A stretch of DNA of 58,405 nucleotides from Alphaproteobacteria bacterium (GTDB taxonomy: Bacteria; Pseudomonadota; Alphaproteobacteria; JAEULC01), in assembly GCA_020846275.1 (NCBI GenBank), contig JADLEG010000088.1, positions 1 through 58,405 of the forward strand, in the 5' to 3' direction. Position numbers and translations under genes: made by a program. Within the stretch, counting starts at the first letter, position 1; each line of letters opens with the position of its first letter. Positions 1 to 8,369 of the stretch are shown one piece after another. Under the pieces are notes generated by a model that was not told the origin of the DNA, did no database searches, and saw nothing but the letters and a program-made list of their open reading frames with translations.

Positions 1-457
1 CGATCACCAGGATCTTCACGTCGTTCAGCAGCACGCCGCCGCGCTCGAAATGGTCGAGCAGCCGGCCGGGCGTGGCGATCAGCACGTCGACGCCGCGGTC
101 CAGGATCTTCTCCTGGTCGCCGAACGACACGCCGCCGATCAGCAGGGCCTTCGACAGCTTGTGATACTTGCCGTATTTCTCGAAGCTCTCGGAGACCTGG
201 GCGGCGAGCTCGCGCGTCGGCTCCAGGATGAGCGAGCGGGGCATGCGCGCCTTGGCGCGGCCTTTGCCCAGGATCTCGATCATCGGCAGGGTGAAGCCGG
301 CGGTCTTGCCGGTGCCCGTCTGGGCGCAACCCAGAACGTCGCGGCCGGTAAGCACGACCGGAATTGCCTGCGCCTGGATCGGGGTGGGGGTCGTGTAACC
401 CGCGTCGCTAACCGCGCGCAGGACATCGGGGCCTAGCCCCAGGGATTCAAAACTCAT
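1..457 (-). CDS. DEAD-box ATP-dependent RNA helicase, N-terminal part (cut by window edge)
   Basis: ATP-driven RNA unwinding in ribosome assembly or RNA turnover (family knowledge). The reverse strand reads MSFESLGLGPDVLRAV followed by a Q-motif (TPTPIQAQAIP), Walker A motif I (AQTGTGKT), motif Ia (PTRELAAQ), the GG motif and motif Ib (TPGRL). The frame runs off the left edge just before the DEAD box itself would appear, so about 152 codons are present. The start at 457 is the only ATG that keeps the normal short N-terminus before the Q-motif; an AGGA-like ribosome site lies upstream. Most like RhlE-type helicases, but the subfamily cannot be fixed without the C-terminus. Confidence 0.93.
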   Translation of the reverse strand, partial: MSFESLGLGPDVLRAVSDAGYTTPTPIQAQAIPVVLTGRDVLGCAQTGTGKTAGFTLPMIEILGKGRAKARMPRSLILEPTRELAAQVSESFEKYGKYHKLSKALLIGGVSFGDQEKILDRGVDVLIATPGRLLDHFERGGVLLNDVKILVI

Positions 458-760
458 CTAGTCCTTTTCAATCGTCGGCGGCCAACGGCGCCAACCTTTC
501 GTACGATGTACCATCGTTGTCGCAGTGCAATATATGCACCCGTGCCGGTAAGTCAACCGTTAAGCCCCAAAAAATCGCGGTGGTTCAAATGCTTGTGACG
601 CATGGCCGAGATGCGGCAGTGTCTTCCCGGCCGGTTGCGCAAGGAGCTGCAAGTCTTTGCACGCGCTGGCGGAATAGTGGATTGAATGCAGGCCGGCGAT
701 GGGCGAGGGTGTCATGCGACTGACATCCTGCTTCCCCATCCCCTTTGCCGGAGCCCCCCC
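458..760. other. Intergenic region between helicase and M20 peptidase with two adjacent palindromes
   Basis: About 300 bp between divergently transcribed genes. It holds two 15-bp inverted repeats: ACGATG-TAC-CATCGT at 503-517 and GTGCA-ATATA-TGCAC at 525-539. The right part (600-740) has no clear signal apart from a GGAG ribosome site just before 761. No convincing coding sequence is seen; short open frames here lack ribosome sites and have no recognisable protein character. Confidence 0.6.
503..539. promoter_or_regulatory. Two adjacent 15-bp dyads, candidate operator region
   Basis: Perfect arms ACGATG/CATCGT around TAC (503-517) and GTGCA/TGCAC around ATATA (525-539), with centres 22 bp apart, that is about two helical turns. 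They lie 45-80 bp upstream of the helicase start on the minus strand. Operator function is inferred from the symmetry only. Confidence 0.35.
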
Positions 761-2164
761 ATGAGCCGACAGGCCGCCATCGCACGCGCCGAGCGATTCT
801 TCGACGATGGTGGCTTCCGCGACGATTTGGCGCGCTGGGTGGCGTTCCGGACCGAAAGCCAGGTCCCCGAAAGCCGCCCGCAGCTCGGCGCCTATCTGGC
901 GCAGGAGATCGCCCCCAGCTTCGCGCGGATGGGCTTCGAGGTCCGGATCATGGACAACCCGGTCGCCGAGGCCGGGCCGTTCCTGGTCGCCACGCGGCGG
1001 GAGGGCGATGGCCTGCCGACCATGCTCGGCTACGGCCATGGCGACGTCATCCGCGGGCTCGAACCGCAATGGCGCCAGGGGCTCAACCCGTGGACGCTGA
1101 CGGTCGAGGGCGATCGCTGGTACGGGCGCGGCACGGCCGACAACAAGTCGCAGCACCTGATCAACATCCGCGCGCTGGAGACCGTGATCCGCGAGCGCGG
1201 CAAGCTTGGCTTCAACTGCACGTTCCTGGTGGAGACCGGCGAGGAGATGGGATCGCCGGGGCTGCATGAGTTCTGCGCGCGCAACAAGGAACTGCTCGGG
1301 GCCGATATCCTGATCGCCTCGGACGGGCCGCGGCTGAAGCCCGGCCAGCCCACGATTTTCATGGGCTCGCGCGGCGCGTTCAATTTCGACATGACGGTGG
1401 ACCTGCGCGCGGGCGGGCACCATTCCGGCAACTGGGGCGGCCTGCTCGCCAATCCCGGCGTGATCCTCGCCCATGCGATCGCATCGATCATCGATGCGAA
1501 GGGCCGGGTGATCGCGCGCGACATCCTGCCGAAGTCGATTCCCAACTCGGTGCGCGCGGCGCTGGCGGGGCTCGAAGTCGATGGCGGGGCGGATGGGCCG
1601 ACGATCGACCCGTGGTGGGGCGAGCCGGGCCTGAGCGAGGCCGAGAAGGTGTTCGGCTGGAACACGTTCGAGGTGCTGGCCTTCAAGACCGGCAATCCCG
1701 ACAACCCGGTGAACGCGATTCCGCCGGCGGCCAGCGCGCATTGCCAGATCCGCTTCACCGTCGACGTGCATCCCGACACGTTCATCCCGTCGCTGCGCCG
1801 CCACCTCGACAAGCACGGATTCCAGGCGGTGAAGCTGAGCGCCGCGCGCAAGGGCCACTATCCCGCGACGCGGCTCGACCCCGAGCATCCGGCGGCCCAA
1901 TGGGCGTCCGCGTCGGTGGCCGCGACGACCGGCAAGAAGCCGGCGCTGCTGCCAAACCTCGGCGGCACGCTGCCGAACGACTGCTTCGCCGACATCCTCG
2001 GCATGCCGACGATCTGGGTCCCGCATTCCTATGCGTCCTGCTCGCAGCATGCGCCCAACGAGCACGTCCTTGCGCCGCTGATGCGCGAGGGGCTGCGCAT
2101 GATGACCGGTCTGTTCTGGGACCTGGGCGAGAAGCCGCCGGTGACGGCGACGCACGCGCACTGA
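761..2164 (+). CDS. M20 family metallopeptidase (dipeptidase/amidase-like)
   Basis: Zinc-dependent hydrolase of small peptides or N-acyl amino acids, cytoplasmic (no signal peptide). The 467-residue protein shows the M20 metal-site series: GYGHGDV with His near residue 93, GTADNKSQ with the bridging Asp near 127, ETGEEMGS with the catalytic Glu pair near 161-162, an ASDGP Asp, and a C-terminal HAPNEH. A dimerisation insert sits between about 200 and 330. The ATG at 761 is chosen because GGAG precedes it at suitable spacing and the N-terminus matches the family; an upstream in-frame ATG at 686 would add an unlikely leader. It stands alone next to the convergent LysR gene. The substrate cannot be read from sequence. 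Confidence 0.92.
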   Translation: MSRQAAIARAERFFDDGGFRDDLARWVAFRTESQVPESRPQLGAYLAQEIAPSFARMGFEVRIMDNPVAEAGPFLVATRREGDGLPTMLGYGHGDVIRGLEPQWRQGLNPWTLTVEGDRWYGRGTADNKSQHLINIRALETVIRERGKLGFNCTFLVETGEEMGSPGLHEFCARNKELLGADILIASDGPRLKPGQPTIFMGSRGAFNFDMTVDLRAGGHHSGNWGGLLANPGVILAHAIASIIDAKGRVIARDILPKSIPNSVRAALAGLEVDGGADGPTIDPWWGEPGLSEAEKVFGWNTFEVLAFKTGNPDNPVNAIPPAASAHCQIRFTVDVHPDTFIPSLRRHLDKHGFQAVKLSAARKGHYPATRLDPEHPAAQWASASVAATTGKKPALLPNLGGTLPNDCFADILGMPTIWVPHSYASCSQHAPNEHVLAPLMREGLRMMTGLFWDLGEKPPVTATHAH

Positions 2165-2183
2165 CGCGGGGCTTTCGCGGGCG

Positions 2184-3116
2184 CTAAGCCTGCAGGACGC
2201 TCAAATCGCTGGACTGGCGGTCGACGATCTCCCCCAGCTCGCGCCGGAATTGCGCGATGAACTCCTCGGCCACGCCTGACAGCACGCGCTGCTCGGAATG
2301 CAGGGCTGCGAACTCGATCGGAATGCGCGGCCGGAACGGGCGCAGCGCCAGGCCGCGGTCGCGGAACTCCTCGGCCATCAACGGGTCGACGATCGACACA
2401 CCCAGCCCCCCCGCGACCATGCCGCAGGCCATCTCGGTCAGGTTGGTCTCGACCTGGACGTGGCGCTGCACGCGCGCCGCGGAGAAGGCGAAGTCGACCC
2501 GATGCCGCAGCAGGGTGAACGGGCCGAGGGAAATGAACCGCTCGCCGCGAAAATCCTTGGGCTGCAGGTAGGCGCGGCGCGCCAGCGCGTGCCCCGTGGG
2601 GACCACCGCGACCGCATCGGCGCTTTGGATCATCTGGGCCTTGACCGCGTGGAACTCGAGTACGTCGGAGGCGAAGCCGAGGTCGCATTGTCCGGAGGCG
2701 ACCGATTCCAGCGCGATCCGCGAGCTGACGCCGTGCACCGCGATGTCGAGCCGCGGCCGGTCGGCGAGGAAGCGGGCGACGAAGCGCGGCAGGAAGGTGG
2801 TCGCGAGGGCAGGGAAGGCGGCGATGCGCAGCACGCCCGCGCGCCGTCCGCGCAGGTCGGTCGCCGCCTGCGTGATGCGGTCGAGCCCGACGAAGGACTG
2901 CTCGACCTCCTGGTAGAGCGACAGCGCCTCGCCCGTGGGCATCAGCCGCGTGCCGCGGCGCACGAACAGCTTCAGCTTGAGGCCGTCCTGGAGGTCGCGG
3001 ATCAGCCGGCTGACCGCCGGCTGCGTGATGTTCATCAATTGCGCTGCCGTCGTGACGCCGCCGGTCAGCATGACGGCGCGAAACGCTTCGACCTGGCGAT
3101 GGTTCAGTCCGGACAT
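2184..3116 (-). CDS. LysR family transcriptional regulator
   Basis: A 310-residue LTTR, the usual length. The N-terminal winged helix-turn-helix reads RQVEAFRAVMLTGGVTTAAQ then MNITQPAVSRLIRDLQ, followed by the LTTR-type FVRRGTRLMPTGEA. The remainder is a PBP2-like effector domain. It is divergent from the ABC importer at 3242 and probably controls it, because a T-N11-A dyad lies in the gap only a few bases upstream of this start. The ATG at 3116 is preferred: longer in-frame starts reach back to 3275, would overlap the importer gene and add residues unlike an LTTR. The co-inducer is presumably the substrate of the importer or a catabolite (inference). Confidence 0.93.
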   Translation of the reverse strand: MSGLNHRQVEAFRAVMLTGGVTTAAQLMNITQPAVSRLIRDLQDGLKLKLFVRRGTRLMPTGEALSLYQEVEQSFVGLDRITQAATDLRGRRAGVLRIAAFPALATTFLPRFVARFLADRPRLDIAVHGVSSRIALESVASGQCDLGFASDVLEFHAVKAQMIQSADAVAVVPTGHALARRAYLQPKDFRGERFISLGPFTLLRHRVDFAFSAARVQRHVQVETNLTEMACGMVAGGLGVSIVDPLMAEEFRDRGLALRPFRPRIPIEFAALHSEQRVLSGVAEEFIAQFRRELGEIVDRQSSDLSVLQA

Positions 3117-3121
3117 ATGTT

Positions 3122-3138
3122 CATAATATTTGGTTATG
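3122..3138. promoter_or_regulatory. LysR-type operator (T-N11-A dyad)
   Basis: Inverted repeat CATAA - 7 bp - TTATG. The T at 3124 and A at 3136 give the T-N11-A spacing typical of LTTR recognition sites. It sits just upstream of the LysR start and about 20 bp upstream of a TTGACA on the other side, the normal place for an autoregulator that also activates a divergent operon. Confidence 0.6.
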
Positions 3139-3158
3139 CCTTGCCGGTGCAATTCGAT

Positions 3159-3187
3159 TTGACACGCCGCCGACGCCGGTAGACGCT
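3159..3187 (+). promoter_or_regulatory. Candidate promoter of the PotDABC-like operon
   Basis: A perfect -35 TTGACA at 3159-3164 is followed by only a poor -10 (TAGACG or AGACGC around 3180-3187). A strong -35 with a weak -10, downstream of an LTTR dyad, fits an activator-dependent promoter. The exact -10 is uncertain. Confidence 0.45.
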
Positions 3188-3241
3188 GATCCTGGGGAAG
3201 AAGCCGCATGCGCGGGCATTCGGCAACAACTGGGGTGGCAA

Positions 3242-4273
3242 ATGAATCGGATCGCATTCCTTGGCGCGATTGCAACGCTGGCGCTCGGCGCCGGGCCGGC
3301 GGCGGCGCAATCCTCGCTGACCATCGGCATGTACGGGGGCTCCTTCGAGAAAGCGATGCGCGAGATCGTCGTGCCCGCCTTCCAGAAGCAGCACAAGGTC
3401 GATTTCCAGTACGTCGCCGGCAATTCGACCGACACGCTGGCGCGGATGCAGGCCCAAAAGGCGAAGCAGGAAATCGACATTGCCTTCCTTGATGACGGCG
3501 TGATGTTCCAGGCCGTCGCGCTGGGGTTCTGCGCGCCGCTGGCCGACGGACCGGTCTATAAGGACCTCTACGACATCGCCAGGATTCCGGGGAACAAGGC
3601 GGTCGCGGCCGGCTTCGTCGCCACCGGGATCACCTACAACAAGAAGTACTTCGGCGAGAAAGGCTGGCCCGCGCCGACGTCGTGGAAGGACATTGCCGAC
3701 CCGAAATACAAGAAGCTGCTGGCGATGTCGCCGATCACCGGCACCTACGGGCTGCACACGCTGGTGATGATGGCGCGGGTGAACGGCGGGGGCGAAAAGA
3801 ACATCGATCCGGGCTTCAAGGCGATGCAGGCGGTCGCCGCGAACATCCAGACCTTTCCGCCCTCGCCGGCCAAGATGTCGGAGTCGCTGCAGGCCGGCGA
3901 GACGGTGATTTCGATTTGGGGCAGCGGTCGCACCGTCGCGCTCGCCAATACCGGCTTTCCGGTCGAATTCGTCTATCCCAAGGAGGGGGCGGTGGCGCTG
4001 ATGGTCGGGGTATGCCCGGTGGCCAAGCCGGACGCATCCGAACTGGCGCAGAAGTTCATCCAGTTCAACCTGACCCCCGAGATGCAGGCGGTCTGGGCCA
4101 AGGAACAGGGCTTCGGCCCGGTCAACAAGAACGCCAAGCTCGAGCCGGACGTGGCCAAGCAGGTGCCCTATGGCCCCGACCAGGTTTCCAAGCTGGTGGC
4201 GGTGGACTGGGACACGATGAACAAGGAGCGCGAGGCCTGGACCAAGCGCTGGCAGCGCGAGATCGAGCGCTGA
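3242..4273 (+). CDS. ABC importer periplasmic substrate-binding protein (PotD-like)
   Basis: Captures a small solute in the periplasm for the importer encoded downstream. The 343-residue protein has a classic signal peptide (basic start, hydrophobic run, cleavage after AAAQ near residue 22), then SSLTIGMYGGSFEKAMREIV and a bilobed type 2 binding-protein fold like PotD/AfuA relatives. GGGGTGG precedes the ATG. It heads an operon with ATPase and two permeases; the ATPase starts four bases after its stop. The neighbouring amine oxidases suggest an amino-acid-like, opine-like or polyamine-like ligand, but the ligand residues cannot be assigned by eye. Confidence 0.88.
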   Translation: MNRIAFLGAIATLALGAGPAAAQSSLTIGMYGGSFEKAMREIVVPAFQKQHKVDFQYVAGNSTDTLARMQAQKAKQEIDIAFLDDGVMFQAVALGFCAPLADGPVYKDLYDIARIPGNKAVAAGFVATGITYNKKYFGEKGWPAPTSWKDIADPKYKKLLAMSPITGTYGLHTLVMMARVNGGGEKNIDPGFKAMQAVAANIQTFPPSPAKMSESLQAGETVISIWGSGRTVALANTGFPVEFVYPKEGAVALMVGVCPVAKPDASELAQKFIQFNLTPEMQAVWAKEQGFGPVNKNAKLEPDVAKQVPYGPDQVSKLVAVDWDTMNKEREAWTKRWQREIER

Positions 4274-4277
4274 GGCC

Positions 4278-5315
4278 TTGGCCTTCCTCGAACTGACGGG
4301 GCTGGTCAAGCGATACGGAACGACGGCCGCCGTCGATGGCGTGGACCTGGCGGTCGAGCGCGGCGAATTCCTGTCGCTGCTGGGCCCGTCGGGTTGCGGC
4401 AAGTCGACGACGCTCATGATGATCGCGGGCTTCGTCGACCCCACCGCCGGGCGCATCGCCATCGGCGGCCGCGACGTCGCCAATATTCGCCCGAACAACC
4501 GCAACATCGGCGTCGTGTTCCAGTCCTTCGCGCTGTTTCCGCACATGACGGTGGCCGAGAACGTGGGGTTCGGCCTGGAGATGCGCGGCGTGGCGGCGGA
4601 GGAACGCGCGCGGCGCATCGCCGACACGCTGGCGCTCGTGCGCCTGGCGGATTTCGCCCAGCGCTATCCCAAGCAGCTTTCGGGCGGCCAGCAGCAACGC
4701 GTCGCGCTGGCGCGGGCCCTGGTGGTCCAGCCCGACCTGCTGCTGCTCGACGAGCCGATGTCCAGCCTGGACGCCAAATTGCGCGAGGAGATGCGCGTCG
4801 AGATCCGCGACATCCAGCGCCGCGTCGCGATCACCACGATCCTGGTCACCCACGACCAGTCCGAGGCCCTGCTGATGGCCGACCGCGTGGCGGTGATGGA
4901 CCGTGGCCGCATCGTGCGGATCGGACGCCCCTACGAGGTTTACGAGGACCCTGGCAGCCGGTTCGTGTGTAACTTCCTCGGCCGCACCAACCTGATCCCG
5001 GCGGCGGTGATCGGCCGTTCGCCCGGCCGCTCGCGCCTGCGCATCGGCGCGGTCGAGATCGACGCGCTGGGCGATGCGCCGTCCGAACGCGCGACGCTGT
5101 CGCTGCGGCCCGAGCGCCTGGCCTTTGCCGAGGAGGGCCTGCCGGGCAAGGTCGAAAGCTGCCTGTTCATGGGCGGGCAGTGGCTTTACCGCGTCGGGAC
5201 GGCGATCGGCGAATTGCTGGTGATCCGGCCGAACGAGGGCGGCAAGCACGTGCCCGAGGGCGGGCAGGTACGGGTGTCATGGGACGCGGACGCGCCGCGC
5301 GTCGTCCATGAGTGA
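4278..5315 (+). CDS. ABC importer ATP-binding subunit (PotA-like)
   Basis: Powers the importer by ATP hydrolysis on the inner face of the membrane. Walker A GPSGCGKST near residues 38-46, Q-loop VVFQSFALFPHM, signature LSGGQQQR, Walker B LLLLDEP and switch VTHDQ are intact, followed by a C-terminal TOBE-like domain typical of PotA/CUT1 ATPases (345 residues). The start is probably TTG at 4278 because the protein then begins AFLELTGLVKRYG as in the family and no ATG/GTG is suitably placed. The end overlaps the next permease by 8 bases, implying translational coupling. Confidence 0.92.
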   Translation: MAFLELTGLVKRYGTTAAVDGVDLAVERGEFLSLLGPSGCGKSTTLMMIAGFVDPTAGRIAIGGRDVANIRPNNRNIGVVFQSFALFPHMTVAENVGFGLEMRGVAAEERARRIADTLALVRLADFAQRYPKQLSGGQQQRVALARALVVQPDLLLLDEPMSSLDAKLREEMRVEIRDIQRRVAITTILVTHDQSEALLMADRVAVMDRGRIVRIGRPYEVYEDPGSRFVCNFLGRTNLIPAAVIGRSPGRSRLRIGAVEIDALGDAPSERATLSLRPERLAFAEEGLPGKVESCLFMGGQWLYRVGTAIGELLVIRPNEGGKHVPEGGQVRVSWDADAPRVVHE

Positions 5316-6168
5316 GCGCCGCGCCATGCCCTACCTGTTGAGCGCGCCGGCGACCGCCGTGCTGACGCTGTTCCTGGCCGTCCCGCTGGTGATGGTGCTG
5401 CTGCTCAGCTTCAACACCTTCACGATGGCGACGGGCATCCAGCCGGGCTACAGCCTGGTTAACTACATCGAGGTCCTGGGCGACGAGTATTTCCACACGA
5501 TCTTCGGCCGGACCTTCCTGCTGGCCGCCTGCGTCACCGCCGTCTCGGCGCTGATCGGTGCGCCCGAGGCCTATATCGTCCATCGCATGCGCGCGCCGTG
5601 GCGGTCGCTCTTCCTGCTGGTGATCCTGGGTCCGCTGCTGGTGTCGGTCGTCGTGCGCACGCTGGGATGGGCGGTCCTGCTGGGCCGCAACGGCATGGTC
5701 AATGTCGTGCTGAAGTCGCTCGGGATCGTCGAGAGCCCGGTCGAGTTCATGTTCACCTTCACCGGCATGACCGTTGCCCTGGTCCATGTGCTGGTGCCGT
5801 TCCTGGTCCTGTCGGTTTGGACCAGCCTGCGCCGCCTCGATCCGGCGGTCGAGGCCGCCGCGATCTCGCTCGGCGCGTCGCAGATCACGGTGCTTCGCCG
5901 CATCGTGCTGCCGCAGGCCATGCCGGGCATACTCTCGGGTTGCTTGATCGTATTCACGCTCGCGGCCAGCGCCTTCGCCACCCCGGCGATCGTCGGCGGG
6001 CGGCGGCTGAAAGTCGCGTCGATGGCGGCCTACGACGAGTTCCTGAACTCCCTCAATTGGCCGCTGGGCGCGGCGATCGTCGTCGTGCTGCTGGTGGCGA
6101 TGGTGGCGATCGTCATGGTGTCGAACCGCGTGGTCGAGCGCCGCTTCCGGCAAGTGTTCGAGGGATGA
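5308..6168 (+). CDS. ABC importer permease (PotB-like)
   Basis: Integral inner-membrane subunit, 286 residues, about six predicted hydrophobic helices beginning LLSAPATAVLTLFLAVPLVM. The EAA coupling loop reads EAAAISLGASQITVLRRIVLPQAMPG near residues 180-205. The gene overlaps the ATPase by 8 bases and the next permease by an ATGA. PotB character comes from the N-terminal layout and the conserved VVRTLGWAVLLGRNG stretch. Confidence 0.9.
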   Translation: MSERRAMPYLLSAPATAVLTLFLAVPLVMVLLLSFNTFTMATGIQPGYSLVNYIEVLGDEYFHTIFGRTFLLAACVTAVSALIGAPEAYIVHRMRAPWRSLFLLVILGPLLVSVVVRTLGWAVLLGRNGMVNVVLKSLGIVESPVEFMFTFTGMTVALVHVLVPFLVLSVWTSLRRLDPAVEAAAISLGASQITVLRRIVLPQAMPGILSGCLIVFTLAASAFATPAIVGGRRLKVASMAAYDEFLNSLNWPLGAAIVVVLLVAMVAIVMVSNRVVERRFRQVFEG

Positions 6169-6962
6169 CCCGCAACGGCCCCCTGGCGCTAGCATTCCAC
6201 GCCGTCTTCATTGCCTTCATCTTGGCGCCGCTGATCGTGGTGTGCCTGGTGGCGTTCACGCCGGAATCCTACCTGTCGGTGCCCACCACGCGCTGGTCGC
6301 TGCGCTGGTTCGAGGCGATCTGGGGCAGCGACTTCATCCCGGCGTTCTGGACCAGCGTCATGGTCGCCTGCCTGGCGGCGTCGATCGCGCTGCTGATCAG
6401 CGTGCCGGCGGCGATGGCGACGGCGCGCTACCAGTTCCCCGGCCGCGAGGCGCTGGTCGCCTATTTCCTGTCTCCGCTGATGGTGCCGCATGTGGTGCTG
6501 GGCGTGGCGCTGCTGCGCTTCATGGCCGAGGTCGGGCTGACCGCGAACCTGTTCGGCCTGGTGATGGGTCATGTCATCATCGTGCTGCCCTTTGCGCTGC
6601 GGCTGGTGCTGGCGGCGCTGACCGGCATGTCCCGCCATTGCGAATGGGCCGCCTGGTCCCTCGGCGCACCGCTTCACGTCGTCTTCCGCCGCATCACCCT
6701 GCCGATGATCCTGCCCGGCCTGGCCGGCGGGTGGCTGCTCGCCTTCATCCAGAGCTTCGACGAACTGACCATGACCGTGTTCATCGCCTCGCCCGGTACC
6801 ACGACCCTGCCGGTGCGGATGTTCCTCTACATCACCGACAACATCGACCCGATGGTGGCCTCGGTGTCGACCGCGCTGATCGTGCTCGCCATCGTCATGA
6901 TGGCGGTGATGGAGCGGGTCTACGGCCTGGAGCGGCTGCTGTCGGGAAAGGGGGCATCGTGA
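6165..6962 (+). CDS. ABC importer permease (PotC-like)
   Basis: Second membrane subunit, 265 residues. It starts MTRNGPLALAFHAVFIAFIL and contains the PotC-type YLSVPTTRWSLRWFEAIW segment, an EAA loop (EWAAWSLGAPLHVVFRRITL) and the typical SFDELTMTVFIASPG. The ATG overlaps the preceding stop (ATGA) and its own stop overlaps the next GTG start (GTGA). It completes importer 1 (binding protein, ATPase, two permeases). Confidence 0.9.
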   Translation: MTRNGPLALAFHAVFIAFILAPLIVVCLVAFTPESYLSVPTTRWSLRWFEAIWGSDFIPAFWTSVMVACLAASIALLISVPAAMATARYQFPGREALVAYFLSPLMVPHVVLGVALLRFMAEVGLTANLFGLVMGHVIIVLPFALRLVLAALTGMSRHCEWAAWSLGAPLHVVFRRITLPMILPGLAGGWLLAFIQSFDELTMTVFIASPGTTTLPVRMFLYITDNIDPMVASVSTALIVLAIVMMAVMERVYGLERLLSGKGAS

Positions 6963-8065
6963 GCGACGCCGAGTACATCGTCGTCGGCGGCGGGCTTGTG
7001 GGCAGCGCGATCGGCTATGGCCTCTTGCGCCGCGGCAGGCGCGTGGTGGTGCTCGACGAAGGCGACGTGGCGCTGCGCGCCTCGCGCGGCAATTTCGGCC
7101 TGGTCTGGGTGCAGGGCAAGGGCCTGGGCATGCCCGCCTATGCCGACTGGGCCAGGCTCTCCGCCGATGTGTGGCCCGAGTTCTACACCGAGCTGACGCA
7201 GCGCACGGGCATCGACGTCAACTACCGCAAGCCCGGCGGCTTCCAGCTCTGCATGGGCGAGGCCGACCTCGCAGAGCGCGTCAAGTCCATCGACCAGTTG
7301 CGCGCGCAGCAGGGCGCGAAGGGCTACGACTGCGAGGTCGTCGACCGCCGGCGGCTCGACAATATCGTCCCGGGGCTCGGCCCGGACATTGTCGCCGGGA
7401 TGTATTGTCCGCATGACGGCCATGTCAGCCCGCTGCGTCTCCTCAAGGCGCTGCACAAGGCCCTGGGCAACGCCTACCGGCCGAACGGGGCGGCGACGGC
7501 GATCCGCGCCGTCGCCGGCGGCTATTCGGTCGATGCCGGCGGCATCACCCATGCCGCGCCGCGCGTCGTGCTGGCGGCGGGGCTCGGCAACCTGCCGATG
7601 TGCGCGATGCTGGGCTTCAAGCTGCCGGTGCGCCCGCAGCGCGGGCAGATCCTGGTGACCGAGCGGCTGCCGGCCTTCCTCGACTATCCCTTGAGCGGCG
7701 TGCGCCAGACCGAGGAAGGCAGCGTGATGATGGGCAGCTCGCGCGAGGAAGTGGGCTACGACAACGGCACCACGCCGGAAACAATGCGCTCGATCGCCGC
7801 CAACGGCATTCGCGTCTTCCCGAAGCTGCAGCACGCGCGCGTCGTGCGGGCCTGGGGCGCGCTGCGCATCCTGGCGCCCGACGAGTTCCCGATCTACCAG
7901 ACCGTGCCGGGCCATGACGGCGTCATGGTCGCGACCTGCCACAGCGGCGTGTCGCTGGCCGGCGCGCATGCGCTGCGCTTCGCCGGCCACCTGGCGGACT
8001 GGCGCCTGCCCGAGCATTTCTCCGCCTTCCATTCCAGGAGGTTCGATGTTCCGAAGACTGCATGA
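6959..8065 (+). CDS. FAD-dependent amino-acid/opine dehydrogenase, beta (HcnC/LhpB-like) subunit
   Basis: Probable catalytic FAD subunit that oxidises a secondary or D-amine. The 368-residue protein begins with the dinucleotide-binding motif VVGGGLVGSAIGYGLL and has a DAO-family body with C-terminal GHDGVMVATCHSGVSLAGAH, where FAD is usually held. The start is GTG at 6959 (GTGA overlap) with GGGAAAGGGGG in front. The next two genes are a small 2Fe-2S protein and an HcnB-like subunit, the arrangement known for hydrogen cyanide synthase, opine oxidase and D-hydroxyproline dehydrogenase. HCN synthesis is less likely given the importer in the same operon. Confidence 0.85.
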   Translation: MSDAEYIVVGGGLVGSAIGYGLLRRGRRVVVLDEGDVALRASRGNFGLVWVQGKGLGMPAYADWARLSADVWPEFYTELTQRTGIDVNYRKPGGFQLCMGEADLAERVKSIDQLRAQQGAKGYDCEVVDRRRLDNIVPGLGPDIVAGMYCPHDGHVSPLRLLKALHKALGNAYRPNGAATAIRAVAGGYSVDAGGITHAAPRVVLAAGLGNLPMCAMLGFKLPVRPQRGQILVTERLPAFLDYPLSGVRQTEEGSVMMGSSREEVGYDNGTTPETMRSIAANGIRVFPKLQHARVVRAWGALRILAPDEFPIYQTVPGHDGVMVATCHSGVSLAGAHALRFAGHLADWRLPEHFSAFHSRRFDVPKTA

Positions 8066-8369
8066 GCCCGCCAATGCGGTGACGATCCAGATTGACGGAT
8101 CGCCGGTGCGGGCCGCTCCCGGCGACAGCGTGGCCGCCGCCCTGCTGGCGACCGGCAACCCGGTCTGCCGGCAATCGCCCGCCAGCGGCGCCGACCGCGC
8201 GCCGTTCTGCATGATCGGCGCCTGCTTCGAATGCCTGATGGAGATCGACGGCGTACCTAACCGCCAGGCCTGCCTGGTGCCGGTGCGCGAAGGCATGCAG
8301 GTGCGCCGCCAGGCACGGCCGACGCCGGTGGGGGCCGTGGCGTCCCCGGCCGACAAGGTGGCGTCATGA
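8046..8369 (+). CDS. Small [2Fe-2S] subunit (HcnA/gamma-like)
   Basis: Electron-transfer subunit of the flavo-iron-sulfur dehydrogenase. The 107-residue protein has the ferredoxin-like core ending in CMIGACFECLMEIDGVPNRQACL, with cysteines spaced as in HcnA and sarcosine-oxidase alpha N-termini; an earlier Cys lies in NPVCRQSP. The ATG at 8046 lies inside the preceding gene (20-base overlap) and is preceded by a near-perfect AGGAGG. It ends in an ATGA overlap with the alpha subunit. Confidence 0.87.
   Translation: MFRRLHEPANAVTIQIDGSPVRAAPGDSVAAALLATGNPVCRQSPASGADRAPFCMIGACFECLMEIDGVPNRQACLVPVREGMQVRRQARPTPVGAVASPADKVAS

Noticed and set aside
560..2161. Minus-strand open frame opposite the M20 peptidase
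   Set aside because: Low-complexity His/Arg/Gly-rich translation without any family motif; the M20 motifs on the plus strand are unambiguous.
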